Shown piece by piece: positions 10,597 to 20,069 of a DNA stretch of 64,000 bases (positions are counted from its first letter, which is position 1; each line of letters begins with the position of its first letter). The notes beneath the pieces were generated by a model, which saw only the letters and a program-made list of their open reading frames with translations, did no database searches and was not told the DNA's origin. This DNA comes from Prevotella sp. (GTDB lineage Bacteria > Bacteroidota > Bacteroidia > Bacteroidales > Bacteroidaceae), in assembly GCA_022779305.1 (NCBI GenBank), contig JALFSW010000021.1:1-64000 (forward strand). The letters run 5' to 3'. A program made the translations under genes and the position numbers.

Positions 10597-12042
10597 TTAG
10601 TCGTCAACTGTTCCGCTCACCTGCTCGGCTGGCCAATTCACAAGATAAAGCCTTTCGCTTGCTCGGGTGAAAGCTGTATAGAGCCAATGCAGGTAATCAG
10701 CATTGTACATCTCTTCGGTCATGTAGCCTTGGTCGATGTAAACGTGTGCCCATTGTCCGCCCTGCGCTTTGTGGCAAGTAATGGCATAGCCGAATTTGAT
10801 TTGCATCGCATTGTAATACTTATCTTCTCGGAGACGTTTAATGCGATCGGTTTTCCGTATGAGGTCGGCATAATCTGCCCAAACGCCTTGGAAAAGTTGT
10901 TCGTTTTGCTCGCGTGTCAGTGCGGGGGTATCGGCGGTGAGTGTGTCGAGCACCACGGTGGTTTCGATTTCGGCTTGATCGTAATCTGGAAATGAGAGCG
11001 TTGCATCGGCAAAACGCAATCCGTAATAGGTTTGAAAATTGCGCACGCGCCTCACCACAGCCCTGTCACCATTGGCGATGAAGTCGAGTTTGGTTGCAGA
11101 GGCATTCTCAGTGGTGTTTTTCTTGAGATATTTGTTCTTCACCACCATTAACCAATCGCCCGTAGAAAGTTCTTCTTCGTGTTCAAGAATGGTGCGACGA
11201 ATGCCTTGGTTATAAACATTGGCACGCTTGTTTGAGCGTGTGATGACCATTGTTTCATCACGCCCCACGTGGTGATAGCTTTCGGATAGGGCTTCGATGA
11301 GGTCGCTGCCCGATAGTTTTTTTATGTCGGCAAACTGCCCGAGCCAAACGCTTGCTTTGCAGCTTTCCATAGGGTTTTCTATCATCCGCCGCAACAAGGT
11401 GGCATTCCACAATATGCCCGATGTTTCACTCTGGCGCAACACTTCGTCTAAGTCGCATTCATGGGGACGCAAATGATATTCTTCGAGCACATAGCCCATC
11501 AATGCAGGGCTGTCATCCTCGCCTACGGGGGGCAATTGGGCTTTATCACCAATGAGCAACAGGCGACAGTTGTTGCCTTCATAGACGAACCTTATCAGGT
11601 CGCCAAGCAAATTGCCACTACCAAATGTGCCACTGCTGCTTGCAACGTTAATCATCGATGCCTCGTCGACTATGAAGAGCGTGTCGCGGTGTTTGTTGAA
11701 ATTCAGACTGAACTCGCCTTCTGTTCCGTTGAACGTTTTTTCTCGATAGATGCAGCGGTGAATCGTCGAAGCATTCGCACCGGCATTGAGCGAGAACACT
11801 TTTGCAGCGCGTCCGGTGGGAGCAAGCAAGACGGTGTGAATCTTCATCCTGCGCATCGCACTCACAAAACCACTGGCAAGGGCTGTCTTCCCTGTCCCAG
11901 CACTCCCTCGGAGAATCATCACTGCGTTGGCAGAACGATCTGCCATAAAATTTGCAAAACAGTCGATGGCTCGCGCTTGGTCGGTTGTGGGTGGGAATGC
12001 CAGTGCTTGCGCTATTTGGTGTTTGTATTCTTCAATGAGCAT
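10597..12042 (-). CDS. ATP-dependent RecD/UvrD-like helicase, 481 aa
   Basis: Walker A GSAGTGKTALA; VDEASM; C-terminal GYAITCHKAQGGQW ... YTAFTRASERLYL. Confidence 0.9.
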   Translation of the reverse strand: MLIEEYKHQIAQALAFPPTTDQARAIDCFANFMADRSANAVMILRGSAGTGKTALASGFVSAMRRMKIHTVLLAPTGRAAKVFSLNAGANASTIHRCIYREKTFNGTEGEFSLNFNKHRDTLFIVDEASMINVASSSGTFGSGNLLGDLIRFVYEGNNCRLLLIGDKAQLPPVGEDDSPALMGYVLEEYHLRPHECDLDEVLRQSETSGILWNATLLRRMIENPMESCKASVWLGQFADIKKLSGSDLIEALSESYHHVGRDETMVITRSNKRANVYNQGIRRTILEHEEELSTGDWLMVVKNKYLKKNTTENASATKLDFIANGDRAVVRRVRNFQTYYGLRFADATLSFPDYDQAEIETTVVLDTLTADTPALTREQNEQLFQGVWADYADLIRKTDRIKRLREDKYYNAMQIKFGYAITCHKAQGGQWAHVYIDQGYMTEEMYNADYLHWLYTAFTRASERLYLVNWPAEQVSGTVDD

Positions 12043-12701
12043 TCGTCTTTTAAGCCCAAATCGGCATTAGACCGTGAGGGATTTCTTTTTTTGTAAAAAT
12101 ATTTCACAACAAAAAAGAGTGCCACAACGCCTGCGATACCGAGGATGACATATTTGATGTATTCGCTGTATTCGGCAATCTTTTCATTGAGTTGTGTCTT
12201 GGGCACGAAAGAATGCAAATACCATCCCATCACAGCCAAAATGGTGTTCCATAGTCCTGACCCGATGGTGGTATAGAGCAAGAATTTGCCGAAGTTCATT
12301 TTAGCAAGACCTGCTGGCACAGAGATAATCTGACGAATGCCGGGCAACAATCTGCCCGTGAGCGTTGCAATGACGCCATGATCATAGAAGTATTTTTCGG
12401 CTTTTTCCACTTTCTCTTGATTGAGCAAACAAAGTCTGCCAAACTTGCTGTTGGCAAAGCGATAGATGATGGGACGACCGAGATAGTAGGCGGCTACGTA
12501 ATTGGTGGTTGAGCCTGCAACTGCGCCTAACGTTGAGACGATGACAACGAGAAAGATATTAAGCTCGCCGGCGGCAGCGTTGTAAGCAGCGGGCGGCACT
12601 ATGAATTCAGAAGGAAAGGGAATCACGGTTCCCTCGATGTACATTCCGATGAATATCGTCCAGTAATTAAGTGTATCCAATAAGGATTCTAACCAAGTCA
12701 T
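12012..12701 (-). CDS. DedA family membrane protein
   Basis: GTVIPFPSEFIVPPAAYNA..., GRLLPGIRQIISVPAGLAKM motif. Confidence 0.9.
   Translation of the reverse strand: MTWLESLLDTLNYWTIFIGMYIEGTVIPFPSEFIVPPAAYNAAAGELNIFLVVIVSTLGAVAGSTTNYVAAYYLGRPIIYRFANSKFGRLCLLNQEKVEKAEKYFYDHGVIATLTGRLLPGIRQIISVPAGLAKMNFGKFLLYTTIGSGLWNTILAVMGWYLHSFVPKTQLNEKIAEYSEYIKYVILGIAGVVALFFVVKYFYKKRNPSRSNADLGLKDECSLKNTNTK
12053..12090. repeat. half-copy of the dispersed palindromic element inside the dedA 3' coding end
   Basis: agcccaaatcggcattagaccgtgaggg; 1-nt shorter than consensus. Confidence 0.8.
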
Positions 12702-12765
12702 AATTTAATTCTACTTTTAATTTTCTGCTATTTTGATACTATATTCTCTGATTTTCCTATATTTT

Positions 12766-14190
12766 CTAACTTGCAATGTTGTGCATCCATTTCCCTTTAT
12801 ATATATGGTGGAGAAAGAGTGATCCTCGGAACGTGAGTTCTACGGTCATGGCAAACCAAATGCCTTCCAGTCCGTAGGTGGTGGCGAGTGCGTAGGCAAG
12901 TGTAAGGCGCACAAGCCACATCGAACCTAAGTTCATCACCGAAGGGCGCAACGTATCACCTGCGCCCACACAAATACTGTAGCCGATGATGGCAGCAGCA
13001 AAGAATGGTTCAGCATAGGCAACGATGCGCAAGACGCTTACGCCTAATTCGCGAATTTCCACAACGGGCGAAAGCATACCGATCATTTCTGGTGCAAAGG
13101 CTGCCATGACGATACCCATAAACGCCATTACGCCCATACCCATCACGATTGCCATCATGGCAAAACTCTTACAGAGGTCGCGCCGTTTCGCACCAACGGT
13201 TTGCCCAACGAGTGTTGTAGCAGCCTCACCAATGCCATAGCCTGGCATGTAACAAAGGCTTTCAGCGGTGATGGCAAACGAATGGGCAGCAATGGAGAAG
13301 TTGCCAAGTGGTGCAACAATCATGGTTGAAATAACCTGCGCTCCGTTCATCAAGAGATATTGAAATGCCATTGGCATTCCTATTTTTGTAGCGTGGCGCA
13401 CATAGTTCCATGTCCACACGAAGCGTTTTTTGTCTATTCGCCATGCAAGGATTGAACTGCGGTAGGTGGCATAATAAAACAGTGGAATGGCGGCGGCAAC
13501 ATAGGCAAGCAATGTTCCGATGGCAGCCCCCTGAACGCCCAATCCGAAACCAGGCATTTCCACGGAGAAGTTCCCCAAAGCTATGGTGCGTGTGGGAAAG
13601 ATGAGGAAGAAATTAAACACTACATCACAAAGACACATCATCACGGCTATCCCGCTCGGATGGCGCATGTCACCCGATGCTTTGAGCATTGCTGCCGAGA
13701 AGTATTCTATGAGATGCACGGGAATAGCAAAGGAGAAGATGAGGAAATAAACGGATGCGGTGTGCTGAATGTCGATTCCTCCTCCGAGCCAGCGCGGAAG
13801 GTCGGGTGCGATGAAAATAGCGATTGCCATCAGACAGAAGCTGTATGCCAAACCTGCAATGTAGCCATGTCGCATCACGGCTCTTGCACGTTCAAAGTCG
13901 TTTGCACCGATAAAATGGGCTGCCTGTACCGAAAATCCCATCGCTCCGGCAATGACCAACGATGCAAAGAGCCACGTGGCAGGTTCAACCAACCCAATGG
14001 ATGCAGATGCTTCTGCACCCAACGACCCAACCATCGACGCATCAATATAGAACATTAGCACAGACGTGATCTGTGCCAAGATGGAAGGAATGCTGAGTTG
14101 AATGATGAGATTGGCTTTCTCGCTGGTTTTGAGAGGCTTCCCATCGCGTATCTTTCCTAAAAGCGTGTCGGTTTGGCTTTTGTCAAACAT
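12766..14190 (-). CDS. MATE family efflux transporter
   Basis: Multi-TM MATE sequence, two-fold domain structure. Confidence 0.9.
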   Translation of the reverse strand: MFDKSQTDTLLGKIRDGKPLKTSEKANLIIQLSIPSILAQITSVLMFYIDASMVGSLGAEASASIGLVEPATWLFASLVIAGAMGFSVQAAHFIGANDFERARAVMRHGYIAGLAYSFCLMAIAIFIAPDLPRWLGGGIDIQHTASVYFLIFSFAIPVHLIEYFSAAMLKASGDMRHPSGIAVMMCLCDVVFNFFLIFPTRTIALGNFSVEMPGFGLGVQGAAIGTLLAYVAAAIPLFYYATYRSSILAWRIDKKRFVWTWNYVRHATKIGMPMAFQYLLMNGAQVISTMIVAPLGNFSIAAHSFAITAESLCYMPGYGIGEAATTLVGQTVGAKRRDLCKSFAMMAIVMGMGVMAFMGIVMAAFAPEMIGMLSPVVEIRELGVSVLRIVAYAEPFFAAAIIGYSICVGAGDTLRPSVMNLGSMWLVRLTLAYALATTYGLEGIWFAMTVELTFRGSLFLHHIYKGKWMHNIAS

Positions 14191-14271
14191 AGGTTGTTCC
14201 GTTGTGCATTGGATGTTTCAGCGGACGCATATACGTGTGTGTCTGTATTGTTCCCAAATGATTTCTCAATT

Positions 14272-14300
14272 GTAGGGACGCTCAGACTGAGCGTCCCTAC
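14272..14300. repeat. perfect 29-bp palindrome (REP-like hairpin)
   Basis: GTAGGGACGCTCAG-A-CTGAGCGTCCCTAC. Confidence 0.85.
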
Positions 14301-14352
14301 GAGATTAGATATTTGAAATTCCTCGATTTATATGTTTTTTACATATTTTATT

Positions 14353-15492
14353 TTAATACGTAATATCAACTCTGCATGGAATACTCCTTTTTTTATCTAA
14401 GACAGGAAAACCTGCAGGAATCGAGAAATATTTGATGTCATCACTTCCGGTCATCATATCTGTCCATATAAAGAATTTGCCAGAAATATTAGGTATCTGC
14501 ATATATTTAATCTCTACCTCTCCAAACTTAAAATCATGATTACTGAGATATGCAAATGGGCTATAAGGAGAAGGGAAATAATATACTTCCAAATAAGGTA
14601 CTTTTCCTTTTAAATCAAGACCTATAGGTATAATTCCCTTAGAGGTTTTTTGTATCTCCAATGGGTTATACTCTACTTTGAATCCTGTCAATGCCTCAGT
14701 AGCAAAGAAAAAATTTCGGTCATTATCTCTTTTCCATCCATACCACATCTTCTTTTGAGCACCAAAATGTAATTCTACATATTTTCTCTTAATTACTTTA
14801 CAACTAAAAATAGTTTTCTTATGACCTCTCTTTTCTATAAATCCATTCAATGGCCAATCTCGTTCAAATTCATAAGAGCTAAGAGGAGCTTTGTTCATCG
14901 CATTTTTATTCTCTACACACTGATATTCTGTTGCAAAAATATTCTTATCTCTTGAATTAATTTCTTCTGAAAAAGGAATTTTAAGAACTTTTCCTGCTAC
15001 AACAATAGCTTTAGTTGCGCTTACAATCGATTTATCAATAACTTCATCATTAGATGCAGGTATGTATAAAGACAGGTCTGTTGTATCAGAAGAATTTCTA
15101 ACTAAAATATTCTCATACTTTTTTACATACCTTTTATATCTCTTATAAAAATCATCTTTACTTGTACTTAAAGTTCCTATTCTCTCTAACTCTGCATCAG
15201 CATTCTCAGCTATTTCTTCAATATTCCTAAAGCGAAGTTTTTTAAAGAATATTTTAAGTTCATTTTTGTTTAATGTTCGTAAATAACTTTTAAAGTTCTC
15301 ATAATCATCAAGTGTACCGAAGCTCAAGATTTGTTGTAAACTATCACCTTGATTAGATATCTGTCCTTTATTATCAAGATACATTAATTGGGGATAGTTT
15401 GTTAAAACTTGCTCTTCGATTACATCGCTTTGATTACATGAAGAGAACATTCCTAAAAATCCTAATAAAATAGTAAATACTTTTTTTTTCAT
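14353..15492 (-). CDS. hypothetical lipoprotein, 379 aa
   Basis: Lipobox GMFSSC; no family recognised. Confidence 0.7.
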   Translation of the reverse strand: MKKKVFTILLGFLGMFSSCNQSDVIEEQVLTNYPQLMYLDNKGQISNQGDSLQQILSFGTLDDYENFKSYLRTLNKNELKIFFKKLRFRNIEEIAENADAELERIGTLSTSKDDFYKRYKRYVKKYENILVRNSSDTTDLSLYIPASNDEVIDKSIVSATKAIVVAGKVLKIPFSEEINSRDKNIFATEYQCVENKNAMNKAPLSSYEFERDWPLNGFIEKRGHKKTIFSCKVIKRKYVELHFGAQKKMWYGWKRDNDRNFFFATEALTGFKVEYNPLEIQKTSKGIIPIGLDLKGKVPYLEVYYFPSPYSPFAYLSNHDFKFGEVEIKYMQIPNISGKFFIWTDMMTGSDDIKYFSIPAGFPVLDKKRSIPCRVDITY

Positions 15493-15536
15493 TTGCCTTT
15501 GGTTTTAGTTCTTATTGTTTAGAGTATTACAATTTA

Positions 15537-16163
15537 TTATTCTCGTATTATTTTAGAAAGACTAATGTCATAAATCAAAACAGAGTATTGAGGAATACCC
15601 AATTCCGCACTTCCAACCTGATACCCAAGCTGATAAGGTACATAAACTTGCCAACGCTCTCCTACGTTCATATTTTGAAGTGCTGTAATTAATCCATCTA
15701 TTCGTTTTTTTACATATGTTCTATATGGTGTACTAATTGAGGTATCAAGCGTTTTACCAACCCAAGATTGTTGAAAAATTTTACCATTTGGATAGGTTGC
15801 TGAAGGTAAAAGCTTTCCTTGAAAATGATATTCTACAGAATCAGTATATAAAGGTTTTATATTACTATTACTTGCTTTAATCTTTTTCACTATAATAAAA
15901 TCCTCTGGTTTTGTTGACAATTCTGTCAATGACCATGAACGGATAATCTTAATGCTTTTATCACTTACACTATCAATAACGGATTGCTTATACAAATTAT
16001 TGTAATAAGCATCATTGACGCTTTTCCAGTTTGCAAACTCTTCTGTGCTGTCTTCGTTTTCCGAACATGCCGTTACGCCTGCGAGCGCAAAGACTACCAC
16101 GAAAGCAAGCGCAGCGGAAGAAAGCCATTGAGCGATGTTGTTTTTTATGTTTGTCGATACCAT
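15537..16163 (-). CDS. FKBP-type peptidyl-prolyl isomerase-like lipoprotein
   Basis: C-terminal MNVGERWQVYVPYQLGYQVGSAELGIPQYSVLIYDISL. Confidence 0.8.
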   Translation of the reverse strand: MVSTNIKNNIAQWLSSAALAFVVVFALAGVTACSENEDSTEEFANWKSVNDAYYNNLYKQSVIDSVSDKSIKIIRSWSLTELSTKPEDFIIVKKIKASNSNIKPLYTDSVEYHFQGKLLPSATYPNGKIFQQSWVGKTLDTSISTPYRTYVKKRIDGLITALQNMNVGERWQVYVPYQLGYQVGSAELGIPQYSVLIYDISLSKIIRE

Positions 16164-16194
16164 AATATCTTTTATCTATCTTGTCTTTTCCATC

Positions 16195-16228
16195 CGTAGG
16201 GGCGAACCTATCTGTTCGTCCGCCTACG
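16195..16228. repeat. imperfect REP-like hairpin (gtaggggcgaacc family)
   Basis: cgtaggggcgaacctatctgttcgtccgcctacg. Confidence 0.7.
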
Positions 16229-16245
16229 ACACAGATTCGACTAAA

Positions 16246-17799
16246 TTATTTTTCTTTCACGTCTATTTTTTTCAACACCGAGGTGATAGACACGCGGTCT
16301 TCGATGATTTCACGAAGGCGGGCGATAGGCACACGTTCTTGTTCCATCGAGTCGCGGTGGCGCAGTGTTACGCAATTGTCGTTGAGCGTGTCGCCATCCA
16401 CGGTTACGCAGAAAGGCGTACCGATGGCATCTTGTCGGCGATAGCGTTTACCGATAGAGTCTTTTGCCTCGATGGTGGTGTTGAAATGGAACTTCAGTTC
16501 GTTCACGATTTCTTGTGCTTTTTCGGGCAATCCGTCTTTATTGACGAGTGGCAGAACGGCACATTTCACGGGTGCGAGTGGTTCGGGCAAGCGCAAAACG
16601 ATGCGGCCGGAACCATTTTCGAGTGCTTCCTCTGTATAGCTGTGGCAAAGCACGGTGAGGAACATGCGGTCTACACCGATGGATGTTTCAACCACGTAAG
16701 GCACATAGTTTTCATTGCGTTCCGGGTCGAAGTATTTAATCTGTTTACCCGAATATTGCTCGTGTTGCGAAAGGTCGAAATTCGTGCGCGAATGAATACC
16801 CTCCACTTCCTTGAATCCGAATGGCATTCGGAATTCAATGTCGGTTGCAGCATTGGCATAATGAGCGAGTTTTTCGTGATCGTGGTAGCGATAATTCTCG
16901 TTGCCCATACCGAGTGCTTGATGCCATGCGAGACGATATTGCTTCCAGTAGTTAAACCACTCCATTTCCGTACCTGGCTGACAGAAGAACTGCATCTCCA
17001 TTTGTTCAAACTCACGCATTCTGAAGACGAACTGGCGTGCCACAATCTCGTTACGAAAAGCCTTTCCGATTTGCGCAATACCGAAGGGGAGTTTCATGCG
17101 TCCTGTCTTTTGAACGTTGAGAAAATTCACGAAAATGCCTTGTGCGGTTTCTGGGCGCAGATAGATTTTGCTTGCCGAATCGGCAGATGCGCCCATTTCG
17201 GTTGAGAACATGAGGTTGAACTGTCGCACGTCTGTCCAGTTTTTCGAGCCACTGATGGGGCAAACGATGCCTTCGTCGATGATGATTTGTTTGAGTTCAT
17301 CGAGATTTGATGCTTCCATTGCATTGGCAAAGCGTGTGTGCAAAGCATTGCGTTTTGCCTGATTTTCCAATACCCGAGGATTGGTTTCCATAAACTTTGC
17401 TCTGTCGAAACTTTCGCCAAACTTCTTGGCAGCCTTTGCCACTTCCTTTTCTATTTTCTCTTCGTATTTCGCAATTTGGTCTTCGATGAGCACATCGGCA
17501 CGATAGCGTTTCTTCGAGTCGCGATTGTCGATGAGTGGGTCGTTGAAAGCGTCTACGTGCCCACTGGCTTTCCACACTGTTGGGTGCATGAAGATAGCCG
17601 AATCAAGCCCCACGATGTTGTTATGAAGCAACACCATTGATTGCCACCAATATTGTTTGATGTTGTTCTTTAATTCTACACCGTTTTGTCCGTAATCGTA
17701 AACGGCTGCCAATCCGTCATAAATATCGCTACTTGGAAAAACAAAGCCATATTCTTTGCAATGGCTCACTATCTTTTTGAAAACATCCTCTTGTGCCAT
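16246..17799 (-). CDS. glyS: glycyl-tRNA synthetase
   Basis: Class II synthetase; RPETAQGIFVNFLNVQ, QIGKAFRNEI, ETSIGVDRMFL motifs. Confidence 0.95.
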   Translation of the reverse strand: MAQEDVFKKIVSHCKEYGFVFPSSDIYDGLAAVYDYGQNGVELKNNIKQYWWQSMVLLHNNIVGLDSAIFMHPTVWKASGHVDAFNDPLIDNRDSKKRYRADVLIEDQIAKYEEKIEKEVAKAAKKFGESFDRAKFMETNPRVLENQAKRNALHTRFANAMEASNLDELKQIIIDEGIVCPISGSKNWTDVRQFNLMFSTEMGASADSASKIYLRPETAQGIFVNFLNVQKTGRMKLPFGIAQIGKAFRNEIVARQFVFRMREFEQMEMQFFCQPGTEMEWFNYWKQYRLAWHQALGMGNENYRYHDHEKLAHYANAATDIEFRMPFGFKEVEGIHSRTNFDLSQHEQYSGKQIKYFDPERNENYVPYVVETSIGVDRMFLTVLCHSYTEEALENGSGRIVLRLPEPLAPVKCAVLPLVNKDGLPEKAQEIVNELKFHFNTTIEAKDSIGKRYRRQDAIGTPFCVTVDGDTLNDNCVTLRHRDSMEQERVPIARLREIIEDRVSITSVLKKIDVKEK

Positions 17800-17917
17800 A
17801 AGTTTATTTCGTCTTTATTCTTTATACGTAATTTTATATTCGTGGCAAAGTTACAGCTTTTTTGCGGAATAAAGACAGAATGGGGGCTTTTTTAATGTTA
17901 AAGGGGAGGAGGTTTTT

Positions 17918-18042
17918 CTAGGGCTGCCTAGAGTGCCTAGGTTGCCTAGAATGCCTAGAGTACCTAGGTTGCCTAGATTGCCTAGGACTTCCTAGTCTTC
18001 CTAGTCTTCCCTAGTCCCTCTAGGCAAACCTAGGAAGCCCTA
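17918..18042. repeat. CTAG tract A: 13 CTAG with 9-10 bp period
   Basis: ctagggctgcctagagtgcctaggttgcctagaatg...cctagtcttccctagtccctctagg. Confidence 0.95.
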
Positions 18043-18068
18043 TGATTTCTAAAACAATTGCGGTTTTC

Positions 18069-18100
18069 TTTGATTTTCCCAAGTTTTGTTCTTACCTTTG
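18069..18100 (+). promoter_or_regulatory. rnpB promoter TTTG-N20-TACCTTTG
   Basis: Located 11 nt upstream of the rnpB P1 helix. Confidence 0.75.
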
Positions 18101-18110
18101 CAACATTAAA

Positions 18111-18572
18111 AGTAGTGTCTTGGTCTGTCGCTCTCGTTCGAAGCAATTTTCAGAATATGTCTCGAGTGAGTGAGGAAAGTCCGGGCAACAAAGGGCATCC
18201 TGCTTCTGAAAATGGAAGCTGTTGGCGACAACAGATGTAGGCAGAAGAAAAGAACCGCCCCACGGACTTTTGGTCTGAAGGGTAAGGGTGAGAAGGTGGT
18301 GTAAGAGACCACCAGTCGGCGGGTGATCGCTGGGCTGTGCCAGTCAGGAGTTGCAAGTTCATGTATACTATCGTTGGAGGGTTGCCCGCCCAATGTTTTC
18401 TCATCGTCTTTCGAGATTGCTGTGTTTCATAGATGTTTAATAGTTGCAGCAGAGACAAACACGATAGAGGGTAGAATGCTTGAGACGCAGGGTGACTTGT
18501 GTTCTAGATAAATGACAGACGCCTTTCGGCAAAGCTCGGAAGGAACAGAACCCGGCTTACAGAGACACTACT
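18111..18572 (+). ncRNA. rnpB: RNase P RNA (bacterial class A)
   Basis: agtagtgtct/agagacactact P1 pairing; gaggaaagtccgggc; gtaagagaccaccag; acagacgcctttcggcaaagctcggaaggaacagaacccggcttac. Confidence 0.95.
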
Positions 18573-18595
18573 TTTATTTTTTTACCTAACACCAA

Positions 18596-19036
18596 TTGCG
18601 TATGAAAACCTATCGAAATCGCCACTTCTTCTTGGATGATTTTCAAAGTCAGATGGAGAAGAAGATCAAGCAAAATAAGGATAACCGCCATTTCCCACAG
18701 CGTCCTACAGGTTTAACGGAGGAAACACTCTCCGACTATCTCTTTGAGCATCAAGCTGCACTCGACAGCGCAGGTACAGAACGCACACAGCTCACCATTG
18801 CAGGCATTCTGATCATTCTTCCTGCCGTCATTGCTTCTGGTTTTTCAGACAATGCCTTGCCACTTAGCGGAGGTTATCGGGCAGTGGCGGCCTTGCTGTT
18901 GGGAAGCGTTTTGGCAGTGACGCATCGGTTATGGACGAAATATCGCATTCGCCGGCGCATTCACCGAAACGATACCGAAAATCCACTTGCAAAGGCTTAT
19001 ATAGATAAGGTTGCAGCATTCGAGGCTACAGATTAA
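18596..19036 (+). CDS. hypothetical membrane protein, ~144-146 aa
   Basis: Two TM segments; ATG at 18602 is the more likely start. Confidence 0.7.
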   Translation: MRMKTYRNRHFFLDDFQSQMEKKIKQNKDNRHFPQRPTGLTEETLSDYLFEHQAALDSAGTERTQLTIAGILIILPAVIASGFSDNALPLSGGYRAVAALLLGSVLAVTHRLWTKYRIRRRIHRNDTENPLAKAYIDKVAAFEATD

Positions 19037-19152
19037 ACCCAATTCGGTCATTAGAGACCAAACGGATTGCGCCGACAAGCAGATGTAAGCAGTTGGGAAG
19101 TAAAAAATAAAATAAAAAAAGAACCCAAGGCGGTCTAATGACCGATTTGGGT
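19034..19152. repeat. dispersed palindromic element, inverted orientation, short core
   Basis: taaacccaattcggtcattagag...gacaagcagatgtaagcagttgggaag...cggtctaatgaccgatttgggt. Confidence 0.85.
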
Positions 19153-19167
19153 CAAATAGAGAGGGTT

Positions 19168-19311
19168 ATGTACATACAATATATCATCGTCATCGCCATT
19201 CTTCTCTTCGCCATTGGGTATGTGGTGCGTAGCTTATGGCGTACTTTCCGATGTACACACAATCGTTGCGAGGGATGTGATGGCTGTTCACTTCATAAGA
19301 AAGTGAAGTAG
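19168..19311 (+). CDS. 47-aa Cys-rich membrane peptide, FeoB-associated type
   Basis: MYIQYIIVIAILLFAIGYVVRSLWRTFRCTHNRCEGCDGCSLHKKVK*; TM + CxxCxGCxxC-like tail; absent from the ORF track because <60 aa. Confidence 0.75.
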   Translation: MYIQYIIVIAILLFAIGYVVRSLWRTFRCTHNRCEGCDGCSLHKKVK

Positions 19312-19339
19312 AAATGTTACATTCACACGCTCCATACGT

Positions 19340-20053
19340 CTAAAGCCGCAGCGTCAGCAACTCGCTGAGGTTCTGAATGATGATGGCTTTTTCGGTTTCA
19401 TCTTCTTCCTCTTTGTGCCAGCCTTCGCCTTTAAGCCAGATGGCTTTTGCATCTAATTGTAAGGCAGGGGCAATGTCGTTTTTATAGCTATCGCCAATGA
19501 TTGCCACTTGCTGGGCAGTGCAGTCTAACGCATTGAGAGCAATGCGGAAAATCATTGGATCGGGCTTTCGGAAGCCCACTTCTGCACTTTCGATGACCAC
19601 CTTGAAAAAATCTGCCAATTGAAACTCCTGCAAAACGGTCGACAGATTACCATAGAAATTGCTCACCAAAGCCAACGGACATTGTGCATGAAGTTCGGCA
19701 AGAATGTTTCGACTTTTTCTTGTGCATTCCACCACATCATCATATAGCATCGTGAGCATTTTCCTTTTCAAAGCGGTGCGGTCGGCAACAGGAATTTGCA
19801 GCATACGATGGTCGACGAGATATTCTATTTGCAGACTGAGTTTGAGGTTGAGCGTCTGTCGAAAGGTGTAAGTAGGTGAAATGAGCGACTGATTGCCGAG
19901 TCGCCGTTCGGTGAAAACATAGGTTTCACGAAATTGTTCGGGCGTGATGTCTACGCCTATTTCTTTGTAGGCACGTTCCATCATGCGCCCCCAGTGGCGA
20001 CCTGCCGTGTCGAGCGTTCCACCATAATCAAATATCAATGCGTTTGCTTTCAT
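19340..20053 (-). CDS. HAD family hydrolase
   Basis: ALIFDYGGTLDTAG; ALVSNFYGN; AIIGDSYKNDI. Confidence 0.85.
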   Translation of the reverse strand: MKANALIFDYGGTLDTAGRHWGRMMERAYKEIGVDITPEQFRETYVFTERRLGNQSLISPTYTFRQTLNLKLSLQIEYLVDHRMLQIPVADRTALKRKMLTMLYDDVVECTRKSRNILAELHAQCPLALVSNFYGNLSTVLQEFQLADFFKVVIESAEVGFRKPDPMIFRIALNALDCTAQQVAIIGDSYKNDIAPALQLDAKAIWLKGEGWHKEEEDETEKAIIIQNLSELLTLRL

Positions 20054-20069
20054 ATTGCCATTTTTTTCG

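Noticed and set aside
16135-17205. 356-aa plus-strand ORF opposite glyS
   Set aside because: Antisense shadow of a clearly conserved glycyl-tRNA synthetase
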